Shown piece by piece: positions 45,766-57,126 of a stretch of 64,000 bases of DNA. Source of the stretch: Apoderus coryli (taxonomy: Eukaryota > Arthropoda > Insecta > Coleoptera > Attelabidae); contig OU452202.1 in the NCBI GenBank assembly GCA_911728435.2, positions 11,883,135-11,947,134 on the forward strand, in the 5' to 3' direction. The notes beneath the pieces were generated by a model that ran no database searches, had not been told where the DNA came from, and worked only from the letters and a program-made list of their open reading frames with translations. Each line of letters begins with the position of its first letter. Position 1 is the stretch's first letter. The translations under genes were made by a program, and so were the position numbers.

Positions 45766-46924
45766 ACAGTGACAGTGTATACTGGCCGTGTCTTATATAT
45801 CTTCTAAAAACAAAAACAGTCTTTTTCAGCGTAGATTTGTATGTTGCCGTGTTGGAACGGCAAAGAAAAATACAGTCTACTTTTATACAAATGAATATAC
45901 AATTGTTAATACATAAAGGATTTTTAAAATATCGTAGGACATGTATTATTATGAAAAGTTAAAAGGGTGCGCCTATGGACGGCTATGGTCGGTATTGACA
46001 TTACAAAGGGATATCGAGTTGTGGTTTTTTATACCATTTTAAACTAAAATTAGAAATACTATACGTGTTATTTAAATTTCAGTTCTGTTAAAAATGAAAG
46101 CAAAACATCCCACCCGTTCGTAACTACATTTAGCTAATTTTTTGATAGGGTTTTAACATAAGAAATCATGATATGCTGAATAATGCTTAATTGACGTAAT
46201 ATTTTTTATCAAATCTCATCGCAACAAAATCACCAGTTGTTAACATACATGTAGTAATTCTAATGTTAAACAAAAAGCAATAGAAATAAATCTGTCCAAT
46301 TTGTAGTGGAGGCTATTAGTCGACAACGATGAAATGATTTCCCAATAAAACAACTGTTTACGATCCCTATCACGAAATGCTATATTTTAACTTTTAAGTA
46401 GCCGTATAGTATTAGCTATACTTCTGTGTAGTTGTAAGGTTTTAAGCATGTTGTAAAAAATAATTCGAAAACCGATTAAATGTTATAGATATAGCAAACT
46501 GGCTTGTTATATCTAATAACTGTACATCAAAGCTAATCTATACTAATTATTTTTTATATCCTTTGTTTTTTTTACATTGTGTTTTATATAGTGAAAATCA
46601 GGTTAATGAAAAAAGACAAGCCGGGTTTTTGGTCATAGTAAAATATTACTGTACTTAAAGCTAGGTTTTTATTTATCTGTTAGAGAAATTGTAGCTCTAG
46701 CTCTGTATTATTTTTACTGATACCATAGAAAATATGCAAAATATCCTACAAGATATTGTTTTTGCATAATTTTCTAACCTTTTCTAGTTATGAAAAGACT
46801 TTCAATTCAGTAGCGCTTCCAGAGTTGGCTTCTGAGGGCGTAAGGAAAATTAGTTTATTTATTTGTTATCTCTTAATTAAACTACTCTAAATAAATCAAT
46901 TTAATTATTTCAAACGATTTACGT
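45766..46924. other. Non-coding, no gene seen
   Basis: Short AT-rich frames only. Confidence 0.4.
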
Positions 46925-47960
46925 ATAATAATAACAATAATAATAAATGACTTTATTGGAACAAAACATTACATACATACAAAAATGGAGAACAAATAAA
47001 CTAAGAAAAATCAGATGCCTAAAGGCGCAAGCTCAGCAAAGCTGATTTTCAGCAAGGGCCCTATAGTACATTCTAATTTTGCTAACAAATAATGGCATCG
47101 AAAACACTAACCATAATAATAGATAAAACACGAGGTTACAATTTCCAACATAAGTAAACACATCTCATCAGACTCAATGAGTGTCATCTGCTCATGAAAT
47201 AATTTAGCATATAAACAATTTTGAAATTTAACAGTGAGCTATATTGTAAGTGAAAGACCTCTGATACATGGCAGTTCTGTGCTGAGGAATGGTAATAATA
47301 TCCTTGCGTCTGACATTTAAATTATGTATGTCAGTGCGGAAAGTTATTCTTCTATACAAGTAAGGCGGAGTTTCCAACAAAATGATCCTGTGGTATAGAA
47401 ACACAGAGTGCAATGTTCTTCTGTTAATCATATTAAGCCACTTTATGGTTGACAAGGTATGATATATTCTGTCAAACTTCCGTATTCCAAAAATCAATCG
47501 TAAGCATGAGTTCTGAAGTCGTTGGACACGCCCTGAATCTACAACCCGCAAGAGACATGGACCGTAGACGTAATCACAGAAACTCACAGTCTCTGACATG
47601 CTGCCATTACAAAAGACACACTGGGTCCGTCCTCGAATATAATTACGGATCAGACACGTTGCCGAGTCATCGAAACCAACAAAATGCGGCACAGACAATA
47701 AGATCTCATGATTTACCATGTCGAATGCCTTAGAGTAATCGAGTAGAACCAGTATGGCGTACTTTCTGTTGTCAAGAGCGGACAGAACATCATCGGTTAT
47801 ATCAAGTAGAGCTGTACCACAACTATAAACGACCTAAAACCAGAGAAATGGCAGAATATTGTATTTATTCACATGGGCTTTCATTTGATTTTCCATTGCC
47901 CTTTCCAAAACCTTAGACAGAGCAGAGATTTTTTGACAAATAGTTCGTTTTATATTCTAT
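46925..47960 (-). pseudogene. LINE 3' part with reverse-transcriptase remnants
   Basis: The 3' tail (AAT)n is at 46926-46953. The 3' untranslated region has the CAGCAAAGCTGATTTTCAGC hairpin shared with 42462-42945. Minus-strand coding: YAILVLLDYSKAFDMVNHEIL (motif A with catalytic Asp) near 47735, then an open frame 47719-47228 with CLIRNYIRGRTQCVFCNG, a deletion that removes the YADD block, and VVDSGRVQRLQNSCLRLIFGI and the C-terminal ETPPYLYRRITFRTDIHNL. CR1/Jockey-like, same family as 35041-35945. Dead. Confidence 0.85.
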
Positions 47961-49606
47961 ATTTGTCAATTTTAGAATGTCCATTATTCTACCTTGATGT
48001 TTGTCTTGTTTAAATGTTCTAAACCTGAGGCAATGAGTCAGATCCTCACTGATTTGAACAAAAACAAAATAATATGGATACCGTAACGTAAGATTCTGAT
48101 CGATTTTTTTTCATATAAAATTGAAAGCAAAAATTATTTCTAGAATAACATTTGAGGACAAAAAAAGGCTCTATACTTTTTTCGTTTGACACACCGTTTG
48201 CCAGTAAAACATTAAATACTTACTGATTTGTGAAAAAAAAATTAACAAAAGCGATAATAAGAAATTTAATGAGTGGCTTTAAATAACAATAACAAAATGG
48301 AAGAAAGTTAAAGCTAAAATCACAAAAATTGCTCGAAATGTAGTCCACACTAACGCATTTTTTGCAGCAGATACTTCAAGTGTACTTTTATTTATACTAC
48401 ATGAGAGTCACTCTATACAACGTACGGCAATTTTTGTCTGCCATTAAAGAGTCACCCTATATATATTGTACAAAATTATGGATATTTTAAAGCCTGCTAT
48501 TAATTGATTTATAAATTACGAGCATAAAAAAAACTAGCAACTAGAAATTCTGACTGAATATAGTAATTTATCTACCTAATATTTACTTTTTTTGACGTAC
48601 CTATACTTGAGTTGAAAATTAAAAATATACAAAAACTATTCCAGCGTTTCTAGCAGTCAGACGGTATAATAAACCTAAATACTTACATCGAAATGATCAA
48701 CAATAACGTACTGCTTTTTCCGACAAAGGCTCTCTTTTCATTACTTTGCACCACTTACTTAACCCTTGTTTTTTATCATTTGGCAACATAAAAAAATGTT
48801 TATCGGTGTAGTGAAAGTTGTGTTAGTACATTTAGGCACAGCACAATATTTATAATGCACTTTTTTATGATTTTTAGTTTCCATCATGAAATCAGACACT
48901 CTCAGCAATCCACAAGTACTAATTTATAGGAGCACGTCGGCGTGTGCTGTGTTGATTGAGACTTGTGACGATATCGACAAAACAAAGACACATTGGCAAT
49001 ATATTTATATAATATACTTTTGTCTTACCCTGTATATATATTTGGGTAGTTTATGATATGTTAATAATATTTTTGTGAATAATATTTTAAATAGATTGTT
49101 ACCAAATGTTTCTAAAAGTTTTAAGTGCTTATCTATTACGAATATTATACAACATCTGGAAATAATAAAGTTATTATCTCTGGTGCCTTTTCCAATGTGA
49201 TAAAAGAATTGGTACCTACCTAGAAAAGGGCCTTTTAGTCGAAAATATTATGTTTGTTTTATGAGTTGTTGGAAATATAAATGTATATATTGGAAAGGAT
49301 AACCAGATTCAGCAAGCCGCATATCATTGCAGGCTTGCTGAATTGTTAAAATTAATTCTTCCCTTATGAGTACGGGATTAGGGTAGACTTTATCTTAAAT
49401 AGTGCCCCAAGCGTGAAAGTCTAGCGGATTAAGATACAGTGACCTGGGTGGCCAGGACACTGGTCTAATACCCTCACCACATCATTATTCATGTAATTTT
49501 TTTTCAGTTCCTAAAAAACATTAGTTTATGTTCTTGAAATAAAAGTCGACCTTCACGAAACAAATTTAGTAGATTTTTCTAATCGTTGTCTGTCAACCAA
49601 ACATTT
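47961..49606. other. Non-coding, no gene seen
   Basis: A hairpin TTCAGCAAGCC / GGCTTGCTGAA is at about 49309-49342. The opposite (3') end of the Tigger element should lie in or beyond this stretch, but I could not find its inverted repeat. Confidence 0.4.
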
Positions 49607-50768
49607 CTAAGAAATCTTCAAGTAAAAAATCTGCGTCGACGGTAGCAGTTTTTGTACAATACCCCATTGTTTTTTGAAGGTAGCGAGATCGATTTCGTCT
49701 TCTTCCTCCCATTCGTGATTTTTCTCAGTAAAACCTGCGTTAGAAAAGCAGTCTTTGATAGTTTTCTGAGAAACATTTTCACTCCATACTTTAACGACTT
49801 CGGTTATACAGTCTTTAAGGGTAATCAATTTTTGGACTGGAAGGTTGTTGTCAATCGCGTTAATAATTTTGTGAACAATTCTGTTTCGGTAATGATTTTT
49901 TATCTTTTTTATAATACCCTGGTCATAGGTTGCAATTTGGAGTTCATGTTTGGTGGAAAAAAAGGTCAATTCAATATTCGCTAATTTTTTACTTACACTA
50001 ACTGGATGTGCATGACAATTGTCTATAACATCACAATCTTTCTTCTTTTGGCTTTTCATTTTCGTGTCCAGTTCTTTAATTCATCTTTCGAAAATCTCAG
50101 AAGTCACACATGCCTGCCATGCTTAATTTAAATCTAGAGATTTAACTCTTTTTAAACAACGGGGATTTTTGATTCTACTTATGAGTAGTAATTTAATTTT
50201 TTCTGAGCCATCCATATTTGCTCCAACCATAAGTGTTACCCTTTCTTTACTTGTTTTAACACCAAAATATTTATCACTTTTAAAAGCGAAAATTTTATTT
50301 GGCAAACATTTAAAAAGCAAACCGGTTTCATCACAATTGAAAACGTTTTTTTGGCTCGTACTTTTTTAATGTATTTTTTAAAACAGTCTCAGTCCAAATG
50401 TCACAATTCTCCTGACTAACGCTTGCACTCTCGCCAGACACCGTTTTAAAAACAATCGCATTGCGAGTCTTTCAGGCACTCAACCACACTTCACTAGCTT
50501 GAAAATTAACGCAGTTAAGTTCTTTAGCAAATTGTAGAGCCTTTTGCTTTATTAAATTTCCCGATATTGGTACGTTTTGATGGGTAGGTGCCACTTGAAA
50601 CCATCGTAAAACTGCTTCATTTACATCCTCATAAGAACACACCCGTACTCGTTTTCTACTGCTCGCAACATTAGTTTTCTTGATGATAGTCTCTCGAGTT
50701 TTTACTATCAACTTCCTCCAAAATTTTAATTTTCTCAGCTAGACTTAAACACACACGCTTTTACATCT
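49607..50768 (-). pseudogene. Pogo/Tigger-type transposase, frameshifted
   Basis: Minus-strand pieces in order: VCLSLAEKIKILEEVDSK (CENP-B-type HTH start, about 50755-50700), then RVCSYEDVNEAVLRWFQVAP and KQKALQFAKEL (second HTH). After these comes a frame with ETVLKNTLKKYEPK and NCDETGLLFKCLPNK (first catalytic Asp), then ERVTLMVGANMDGSEK, then DNCHAHP (second catalytic Asp) and the C-terminal 50059-49607 frame. At least three frameshifts or stops. The DDE arrangement NCDETG...DNCHAHP is the pogo/Tigger/jerky family. Confidence 0.85.
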
Positions 50769-50947
50769 TACTGAACCTAAATTTGCGATTTACTAGGCCT
50801 AGACTATAAATGGGTTAGGAATTCCCCAGGTGTTTCACAGAAATCTACCTGCTCTATTGCCCACCATTAGTCGTTATGCCCGCGTTAAGAACATTTTCAA
50901 AAGAATGCGATATAAAAATGTAAATCGGAAACCCGAAAAGGCCAAGT

Positions 50948-50951
50948 TCTC
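50948..50951. repeat. Gypsy target-site duplication, left
   Basis: TCTC before the 5' LTR, repeated at 57127-57130 after the 3' LTR. Confidence 0.85.
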
Positions 50952-51226
50952 TGTAATATGGTACGTACACCCTGTAGAGTAAGTATTTGTTTAAATTTTA
51001 TATGTTTATAAATATTTAAATAAATGTTATTAGTTGTAAGCAAAATATGTTTTGGACAAAAATTAGGACAAGGGACGATGACCGAAGAACAGAACAGAAC
51101 GACAGACGATACGAACTACACGTAATTAATTAATAAAGGAAATATAAATGATGTAGTCTGTCTTTAATTTATAAAGTAAAGTTATGGAACATTACAAGTT
51201 CCCAAATCAAATATAAATTTATTACA
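50952..51226 (+). repeat. Gypsy 5' LTR
   Basis: Begins TGTAATATGG and ends TATTACA (7-bp inverted ends TGTAATA/TATTACA). Contains AATAAA-like sequences. Confidence 0.95.
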
Positions 51227-51241
51227 TGGCGATCCTGCCAG
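51227..51241 (+). other. Gypsy primer-binding site
   Basis: TGGCGATCCTGCC starts directly after the LTR, the TGG expected from pairing with a tRNA 3' CCA end. The tRNA species is not assigned with confidence. Confidence 0.7.
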
Positions 51242-51288
51242 CCCTTTTTCATTATTTTAGTTAAAAATATAATATCAGATATGGCATA

Positions 51289-51543
51289 ATGGGCACTAAG
51301 CAATCAAAAGACCAAGTTGTGATAGCGCAAACTGCAAGTGGAGATGCAGCAGCAAATTTAAATCATGGATTGACATTGGCAGAATGGTTGTTAATAATTT
51401 TAGTAGTAATGGTATTGTTGGGTTTGGTATATGTATTGATGCAAAGGTATAAAAAGGGTATGAAACGAACAATAAGACGAGAAATTAATAATCACGAATT
51501 AAGAAAATCCCTAAACGTATTAAATCAAGAAGATCAGGTATGA
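51289..51543 (+). CDS. Gypsy leader ORF: small membrane protein, 84 codons
   Basis: Starts MGTKQSKD, a good N-myristoylation signal (Gly2, Ser6, following Lys). One hydrophobic segment of about 20 residues follows (WLLIILVVMVLLGLVYVLM, around residues 33-51), then a very basic stretch (RYKKGMKRTIRREINNH). This predicts a lipid-anchored, single-pass membrane protein. It lies upstream of gag in its own frame, with 242 bp before the gag ATG. Function not known to me; membrane targeting of particles is a guess. It is too small for env and lies on the wrong side of pol. Confidence 0.7.
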   Translation: MGTKQSKDQVVIAQTASGDAAANLNHGLTLAEWLLIILVVMVLLGLVYVLMQRYKKGMKRTIRREINNHELRKSLNVLNQEDQV

Positions 51544-51785
51544 AAATTTAAATCAATGTACATACAATAAAGTTGATGACCTATGGAATGTGCAACGTGT
51601 GCATCGACCCAGTGTTTTAATTTATGTGGACTATTATAGGTATACGTGTAATTTGTTTATGTAATCATATTTTATTACATTTAGTAACAATTTTAAATAT
51701 TTAAGTAGATATTTTAAATTTAATTTTTGGTATATAAATATAATACATTTTTTTTTAACATACTAAATAAGCTTCAATACCTTGG

Positions 51786-52943
51786 ATGGCTATTAATAAA
51801 ATTTCGGAAATTTACCAATCTTTATTACAAATTAGATCAAAAGTAAGTAAATATAATATAGATAGGAGACCGAAAAAAGTTGACGAAGCAAGAGCTATAT
51901 ATTCTAATTTATCTAAAGAAATACAAACTGAAAAATCTGAAATAGGAAGTTCTGAAATAACTGAAATAAAAGACTTAATTTCAAAAATTAAATCCCTTTA
52001 TAACGAAATTTTACAATTTGATAGAAACGAGGAAGTTAACATTTCTGAACCGAAAATGACTTCTTTTGATATAAAAACTGCTGTTAGTCTTTTACCTACC
52101 ATGGACGATTATGAAGAAACCACGAAAAAACTAATTGATGCTGTAGAGTTGTATGATTCTATGTTAGATCCTGAAGGTAAGCAATTGTTAATCAATTTTA
52201 TTTTAAAAACACGCTTATCCAGTGGTGCAAAATTAAGACTAAATCAGAATTACACTACTATCGCGGCTTTAATTAACGACATGAAATCATATCTTCTTAC
52301 ACGTCAATCAGATACAGCACTTCAAGCAAAATTATATCGCGCAAAACAAGGCGAAAAATCTATTGAGGAATTTGGAATGGAATTGGAAGACTTGTTTGTA
52401 AATTTAACAATATCCCAAGCAAATGGTAACGCCGACTCTTATTCTGTTTTAAAACCCATAAATGAAAAGGTAGCTATTAAAAGGTTTGCTGATGGTTTGA
52501 GAAATCAGAGGCTAAGTACAATAGTGGCATCTAGAAATTTTCTGTTCCTGAAGGATGCAATCAGATCTGCAGTAGATGAGGAAACAACTACAATACGAAG
52601 TTCACCGCAAATGTTTAGAGTTTCCGCAAGAGGTAGGCAACATGTTCCGCGTGGAAATTTTCGCCCTAGAACCGGTGGCCGTAATATTTCACAAAACAAT
52701 ATCCAAAATCGACATTTCTATAATCAAAATAACACCCGTACAACAAATCATAATAATCAGCATTATAATAATAATAATAGAAATTTTAGACAAGTTTATA
52801 GAGGTAATAGGAGAGGTTCAAGGTCAGCGTCACATAATGTACGACTTGCACAACAAAATAACATTACCCTAGATCAAGATTCCTTATTTCAGGAAACAAC
52901 AGAAGTAGTTCCAAGTACTTCTAGTGATTTTTTTCGTGCCTAA
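51786..52943 (+). CDS. Gypsy Gag, 385 codons
   Basis: A capsid-like helical region with YRAKQGEKSIEEFGMELEDL, the retrotransposon Gag pattern in which a short YRxxQ..SI.EF..EL motif precedes the C-terminal capsid. No CCHC zinc knuckle is present. Instead, the C-terminal third is an Arg/Gly/Asn-rich basic tail (SARGRQHVPRGNFRPRTGGR, NRRGSRSAS), which would serve RNA binding. It ends with TAA at 52941-52943 overlapping the pol frame. Confidence 0.9.
   Translation: MAINKISEIYQSLLQIRSKVSKYNIDRRPKKVDEARAIYSNLSKEIQTEKSEIGSSEITEIKDLISKIKSLYNEILQFDRNEEVNISEPKMTSFDIKTAVSLLPTMDDYEETTKKLIDAVELYDSMLDPEGKQLLINFILKTRLSSGAKLRLNQNYTTIAALINDMKSYLLTRQSDTALQAKLYRAKQGEKSIEEFGMELEDLFVNLTISQANGNADSYSVLKPINEKVAIKRFADGLRNQRLSTIVASRNFLFLKDAIRSAVDEETTTIRSSPQMFRVSARGRQHVPRGNFRPRTGGRNISQNNIQNRHFYNQNNTRTTNHNNQHYNNNNRNFRQVYRGNRRGSRSASHNVRLAQQNNITLDQDSLFQETTEVVPSTSSDFFRA
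52909..52943 (+). other. Gag-pol overlap, +1 (or -2) frameshift site
   Basis: The pol frame opens after a TAG at 52906-52908 and has no ATG in the overlap. Gag reads GAT TTT TTT CGT GCC TAA and pol reads ATT TTT TTC GTG CCT AAA, that is, +1 relative to gag. The run of seven Ts (52928-52934) is the likely slip site. Ribosomal shifting is inferred from the frames. Confidence 0.65.
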
Positions 52944-55900
52944 AGGCAAGAATTTAAATCATGTTTTTACATATTCCAATAACAATTCCATTTCTGTTAC
53001 ATTTTCAGTAGAGAATGCTAATTTTCAATTTTTAATAGATACAGGTGCAACTTTATGTGCAATCAAAGCTGAACAATTAAAATCTAAATTTACTTTACAT
53101 AAAGAAGAAATAGAAATCAAAGGTATAGGTGGAACTTTACGTGCAGAAGGATTTACATTTTTAAAATTAAAGATAGGAAACACTATTTTTAACCAAAAAT
53201 TTTATGTTTTTAAGTCATTACCCTGTGCAACAGAAGGCATTATTGGTGATGATTTTATTCGAAAATTTAACGGAATTATAAATTACGAGAACCATAGTCT
53301 TACACTTACCCACTTCAAAAATAAAATAACATTACCTTTAAATAGTAACGGCGACAATATTTTAATTATCCCCCCAAGATGTGAAATTATTCGTTATCTA
53401 GATACAGGCTTGAATGAAGATTGCGTGGTACGTCCGACAGAAGTGTGCGAAGGAGTATTTGTCGCAGGAGTACTAGCTAAACCGACAGAAGGAAAGATCC
53501 CTGTGAAATTGTTAAATACGAGAGAAAGTGAGGTTTGTTTACAAAACTATATTCCAAAAATTGAGAAAGCGAGTGAGTATAATGTATGTAAGTATGACAG
53601 TGAGAATATATCTGTAGAGAGAGTGAAATCTTTATTTAATTTATTGGGCTTAAATTATTTAAACAAAGACGAACAAAATTCTATTGAGGCTATTTGTGCA
53701 AAATTTGCAGATGTTTTTCATTTACCGGGAGATAAATTGTCTGTAACTAATATTTATAATCAATCCATTGCATTAAAAGATAATGTCTCTCCATCCTATG
53801 TCAAACCATATAGGCTTCCACAATCACAAAAAATGGAAATAAATGAACATATTTCTAAAATGTGTGAAGATGGTATAATAGAGCATGCACAAAGTGAATG
53901 GTCCTCACCAGTTTTACTAGTTCCCAAAAAGGTTGATTCTAATGGAGAAAAAAAGAGTAGACTTGTTATCGACTATAGATTACTAAATTCTAAAATTCAA
54001 GACGACAAATTTCCACTTCCGAACATCACCGATATTCTAGATTCTTTAGCAGGTGCAATTTATTTTACTCATTTAGATCTCAGTCAAGGATATTATCAAG
54101 TAGAATTAAATAAAGATAGCAGAAAATATACAGCTTTCACTACTGATCGAGGGCAATGGCAAATGAAACGACTTCCGATGGGATTAAAAATTAGTCCTAG
54201 TGCATTTTCAAGATTAATGACTGTAGCAATGTCAGGATTAAATTATGAAAAATGTTTTGTTTATCTCGACGACCTCATAGTATTTGGAAGATCTCTTCAT
54301 GAGCATAACAAAAATCTTATGCAAGTTTTTTGTAGGCTTAGAAAGGTAAATTTGAAATTAAATCCATCGAAATGCGAATTTCTAAAGAAACAAATCTTAT
54401 ATTTGGGTCACATTATTACGGATAATGGTATTTTGCCAGATCCTGAAAAAATTAAGTCCCTTAAACAATATCCAAGGCCTAAAAATGCAGAGGAAGTGAA
54501 AAGATTTGTGGCATTTTCGAATTACTATAGGAAATTTATTCCAAATTTTTCTGAAAAAACGGTTGTCCTTAATAAGTTGTGTAGAAAGTATGCTAGATTT
54601 GAATGGACGGATGAATGTGAAATATCTTTTAATTTTCTGAAAAATTCTCTTTCAAAACCTCCAATATTAGATTATCCAGATTTTTCTAAGGAAAATGAAT
54701 TTATAGTACAAACTGATGCTTCAAATATTGCAATAGGTGCAGTTTTACTAAATAAAAATAGAAAACCCGTAGCTTATACAAGTAGACCTTTAAACAAGGC
54801 GGAAGTTAATTATCCGACCATCGAAAAAGAACTTTTAGCTATATACTGGAGCGTGAGATATTTCCGACCATACTTATTTGGTCGCCACTTTAAAATTTTA
54901 ACAGACCATAAACCATTGTTATATTTATTTAATTTAAAGGATCCATCAAGCAGGTTAATTAAATTTCGACTAGGATTAGAAGAGTACGATTTTCATGTAG
55001 AGTATGTAAAAGGTAAGGAAAATGTCATAGCGGACGCATTATCTAGAATAGTTATAACATCTGATGAATTAAAAGGTATGAGCCAGAATGTAATGAATGT
55101 TATGACAAGGGCACAGAGTAAAGTATCGAATGACGAAGAGTGTGAGTTGGATGAAAGAACTACTACAAATGTTAGGCCTGATCAACCCAATGTTGTGGAA
55201 ATTCTTAAAACTCCAAAAAACATCACTGAACTTAGACTTTTGTCAACTAAAGAACTCTCCAAATTTAGTGAAAAAATAACTGAAAAATCGGGTAACTTTT
55301 ATTATGTACCACTACATTCTATGATTTATTTTGCACAATTAAATTTTCGATCAGCGTTGGCGCGAGACGAAATGTTGAGAAACTTAATTGATTTATGCAA
55401 AAAGATTAAGATTCGCGAATTAGTTATTTTAAAGAATGAAAATAATGTACATTTTATTAAATGGCTAGCTGAAGGTATAAAAAGTAACTCTAATTGGACC
55501 GGTCCCCGAATTTGTATAGTACAAGGAGTTAAAAAAGTAGTGGATCCCGAACAAAAGAGAGTAATTATAAACGATTTCCATCTGCTTCCTACAAGTGGTC
55601 ACGCAGGTATCAATCGAATGTTCAACACTATCAAAAAATACTATTTTTGGTCAGGTATGCAACAAGACATTAAGAATTTTGTAAGTAAGTGTACTACATG
55701 TCAAAAGCAAAAACATTCTAATAAATATACCAAGGAACCAATGGTTATAACATCTACAGCGCATACCTCATTCCAAAAAATATTTTTAGATATAGTTGGA
55801 CCTCTACCAATAGATGATAATGAATTTTCTTATATACTGACTCTTCAATGTGAATTAACGAAGTTTGTCGAAGCTTATCCTTTAAAATCCAAAGACGCAA

Positions 55901-56583
55901 AAACTGTATCAAAAAGTTTCGTAGAAAATTTTATTCTAAGATACGGAATTCCTTTAGAAATAGCAACAGATAGGGGCGCTGAATTTATTTCCGCAACTAT
56001 GGATGAAATTTGTAAATTACTTAAAATTAAAAATATTCAGTCAACCGCTTACCACCATGAAAGTATAGGAGCTTTGGAAAATTCTCATAAAGTTTTAGGT
56101 GCATATTTGAGAACTCAAAGTGTGGAATATGATGCAGCTTGGAGTACTTGGGTGCCGTATTGGTGTTTTACATATAATACCACAGTACATACGGAAACCA
56201 AATACACACCATTTGAGTTAGTTTTCGGAAAGAAATGTTATCTTCCAAGTAACTTAAAAAATACGTTAGATCCAGTCTACAACTTTGACAGCTATCCTAT
56301 TGAACTTAAATATAGGATGCAACATGCTCAAAATGATGCTCGGAAAAATTTAATACAATCTAAATTAAAAAGGAAAGAAAATTACGACAAAAATCAAAAC
56401 CCTGCAATCTATCAAAAAGGAGATTTCATTCTATTAAAAAATGAAACTGCTAATAAATTTTCAGACCCCTGTTTTTTAGGGCCATATAGGGTTATTGAAG
56501 ACTTATCTCCAAACGTTAAAATCTCTAAAGATAAAAAAGAAATAATTGTACATAAAAATAGAACTAAACTCTTTAAAGAATGA
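52924..56583 (+). CDS. Gypsy Pol polyprotein, ~1219 codons
   Basis: Domains in order: aspartic protease with FLIDTGATLCAI near residue 37; reverse transcriptase with SRLVIDYRLLN near 345, FTHLDLSQGYYQVEL, MGLKISPSAF and catalytic VYLDDLIVFG near 447; RNase H with QTDASNIAIGAVL near 597 and EKELLAIYW; integrase zinc finger H...H...CTTCQKQ near 890-930; and the D,D,E core with FLDIVGPLP near 955, TDRGAEF near 1014 and GALENSHK near 1050. The C-terminus has the GPYRVIEDL-type segment of Gypsy integrases and no chromodomain that I can see. Stop at 56581-56583. Expressed by frameshift from gag; 52924 is a GTG in the frame, not a proven start. Confidence 0.95.
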   Translation: MIFFVPKGKNLNHVFTYSNNNSISVTFSVENANFQFLIDTGATLCAIKAEQLKSKFTLHKEEIEIKGIGGTLRAEGFTFLKLKIGNTIFNQKFYVFKSLPCATEGIIGDDFIRKFNGIINYENHSLTLTHFKNKITLPLNSNGDNILIIPPRCEIIRYLDTGLNEDCVVRPTEVCEGVFVAGVLAKPTEGKIPVKLLNTRESEVCLQNYIPKIEKASEYNVCKYDSENISVERVKSLFNLLGLNYLNKDEQNSIEAICAKFADVFHLPGDKLSVTNIYNQSIALKDNVSPSYVKPYRLPQSQKMEINEHISKMCEDGIIEHAQSEWSSPVLLVPKKVDSNGEKKSRLVIDYRLLNSKIQDDKFPLPNITDILDSLAGAIYFTHLDLSQGYYQVELNKDSRKYTAFTTDRGQWQMKRLPMGLKISPSAFSRLMTVAMSGLNYEKCFVYLDDLIVFGRSLHEHNKNLMQVFCRLRKVNLKLNPSKCEFLKKQILYLGHIITDNGILPDPEKIKSLKQYPRPKNAEEVKRFVAFSNYYRKFIPNFSEKTVVLNKLCRKYARFEWTDECEISFNFLKNSLSKPPILDYPDFSKENEFIVQTDASNIAIGAVLLNKNRKPVAYTSRPLNKAEVNYPTIEKELLAIYWSVRYFRPYLFGRHFKILTDHKPLLYLFNLKDPSSRLIKFRLGLEEYDFHVEYVKGKENVIADALSRIVITSDELKGMSQNVMNVMTRAQSKVSNDEECELDERTTTNVRPDQPNVVEILKTPKNITELRLLSTKELSKFSEKITEKSGNFYYVPLHSMIYFAQLNFRSALARDEMLRNLIDLCKKIKIRELVILKNENNVHFIKWLAEGIKSNSNWTGPRICIVQGVKKVVDPEQKRVIINDFHLLPTSGHAGINRMFNTIKKYYFWSGMQQDIKNFVSKCTTCQKQKHSNKYTKEPMVITSTAHTSFQKIFLDIVGPLPIDDNEFSYILTLQCELTKFVEAYPLKSKDAKTVSKSFVENFILRYGIPLEIATDRGAEFISATMDEICKLLKIKNIQSTAYHHESIGALENSHKVLGAYLRTQSVEYDAAWSTWVPYWCFTYNTTVHTETKYTPFELVFGKKCYLPSNLKNTLDPVYNFDSYPIELKYRMQHAQNDARKNLIQSKLKRKENYDKNQNPAIYQKGDFILLKNETANKFSDPCFLGPYRVIEDLSPNVKISKDKKEIIVHKNRTKLFKE

Positions 56584-56844
56584 TCGTAACTTATATTTTA
56601 ATTGTATAAATAATTCCTAACATTATGTATCTAATTAGTTAAAATTAAATTATTAATAGAATTATAGTTTACCCATTTATATTATGGTTATAAAATGTAA
56701 CTAAGATAGGTATTATCTAAAACTAGTTTTGTAAATTTTGGTGAATATATATATTTTAGCATTTAGGTACTTATGCATATTGCAACTCCTGAATAAAAAT
56801 AATTTACTATTTTTTCGGAAACAGTAAATTCTTTTAAAAATTCC

Positions 56845-56851
56845 GGGGAGG
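56845..56851 (+). other. Gypsy polypurine tract
   Basis: GGGGAGG ends exactly at the 3' LTR. Confidence 0.8.
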
Positions 56852-57126
56852 TGTAATATGGTACGTACACCCTGTAGAGTAAGTATTTGTTTAAATTTTA
56901 TATGTTTATAAATATTTAAATAAATGTTATTAGTTGTAAGCAAAATATGTTTTGGACAAAAATTAGGACAAGGGACGATGACCGAAGAACAGAACAGAAC
57001 GACAGACGATACGAACTACACGTAATTAATTAATAAAGGAAATATAAATGATGTAGTCTGTCTTTAATTTATAAAGTAAAGTTATGGAACATTACAAGTT
57101 CCCAAATCAAATATAAATTTATTACA
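56852..57126 (+). repeat. Gypsy 3' LTR
   Basis: 275 bp, no difference from the 5' LTR seen by eye. Confidence 0.95.

Larger units (their letters stand above)
50952..57126 (+). mobile_element. Complete Ty3/Gypsy retrotransposon
   Basis: 6,175 bp with two 275-bp LTRs (50952-51226, 56852-57126) that look identical by eye, a 4-bp TCTC duplication, primer site, polypurine tract and three open frames: a small membrane ORF, gag and pol. No stops in the coding region and no env-like frame after pol. Probably a recent insertion with coding competence. It sits inside a pogo/Tigger element. Confidence 0.95.

Noticed and set aside
56584..56851. env gene after Gypsy pol
   Set aside because: Only 268 bp between pol and the LTR, with no open frame of useful length on the + strand.
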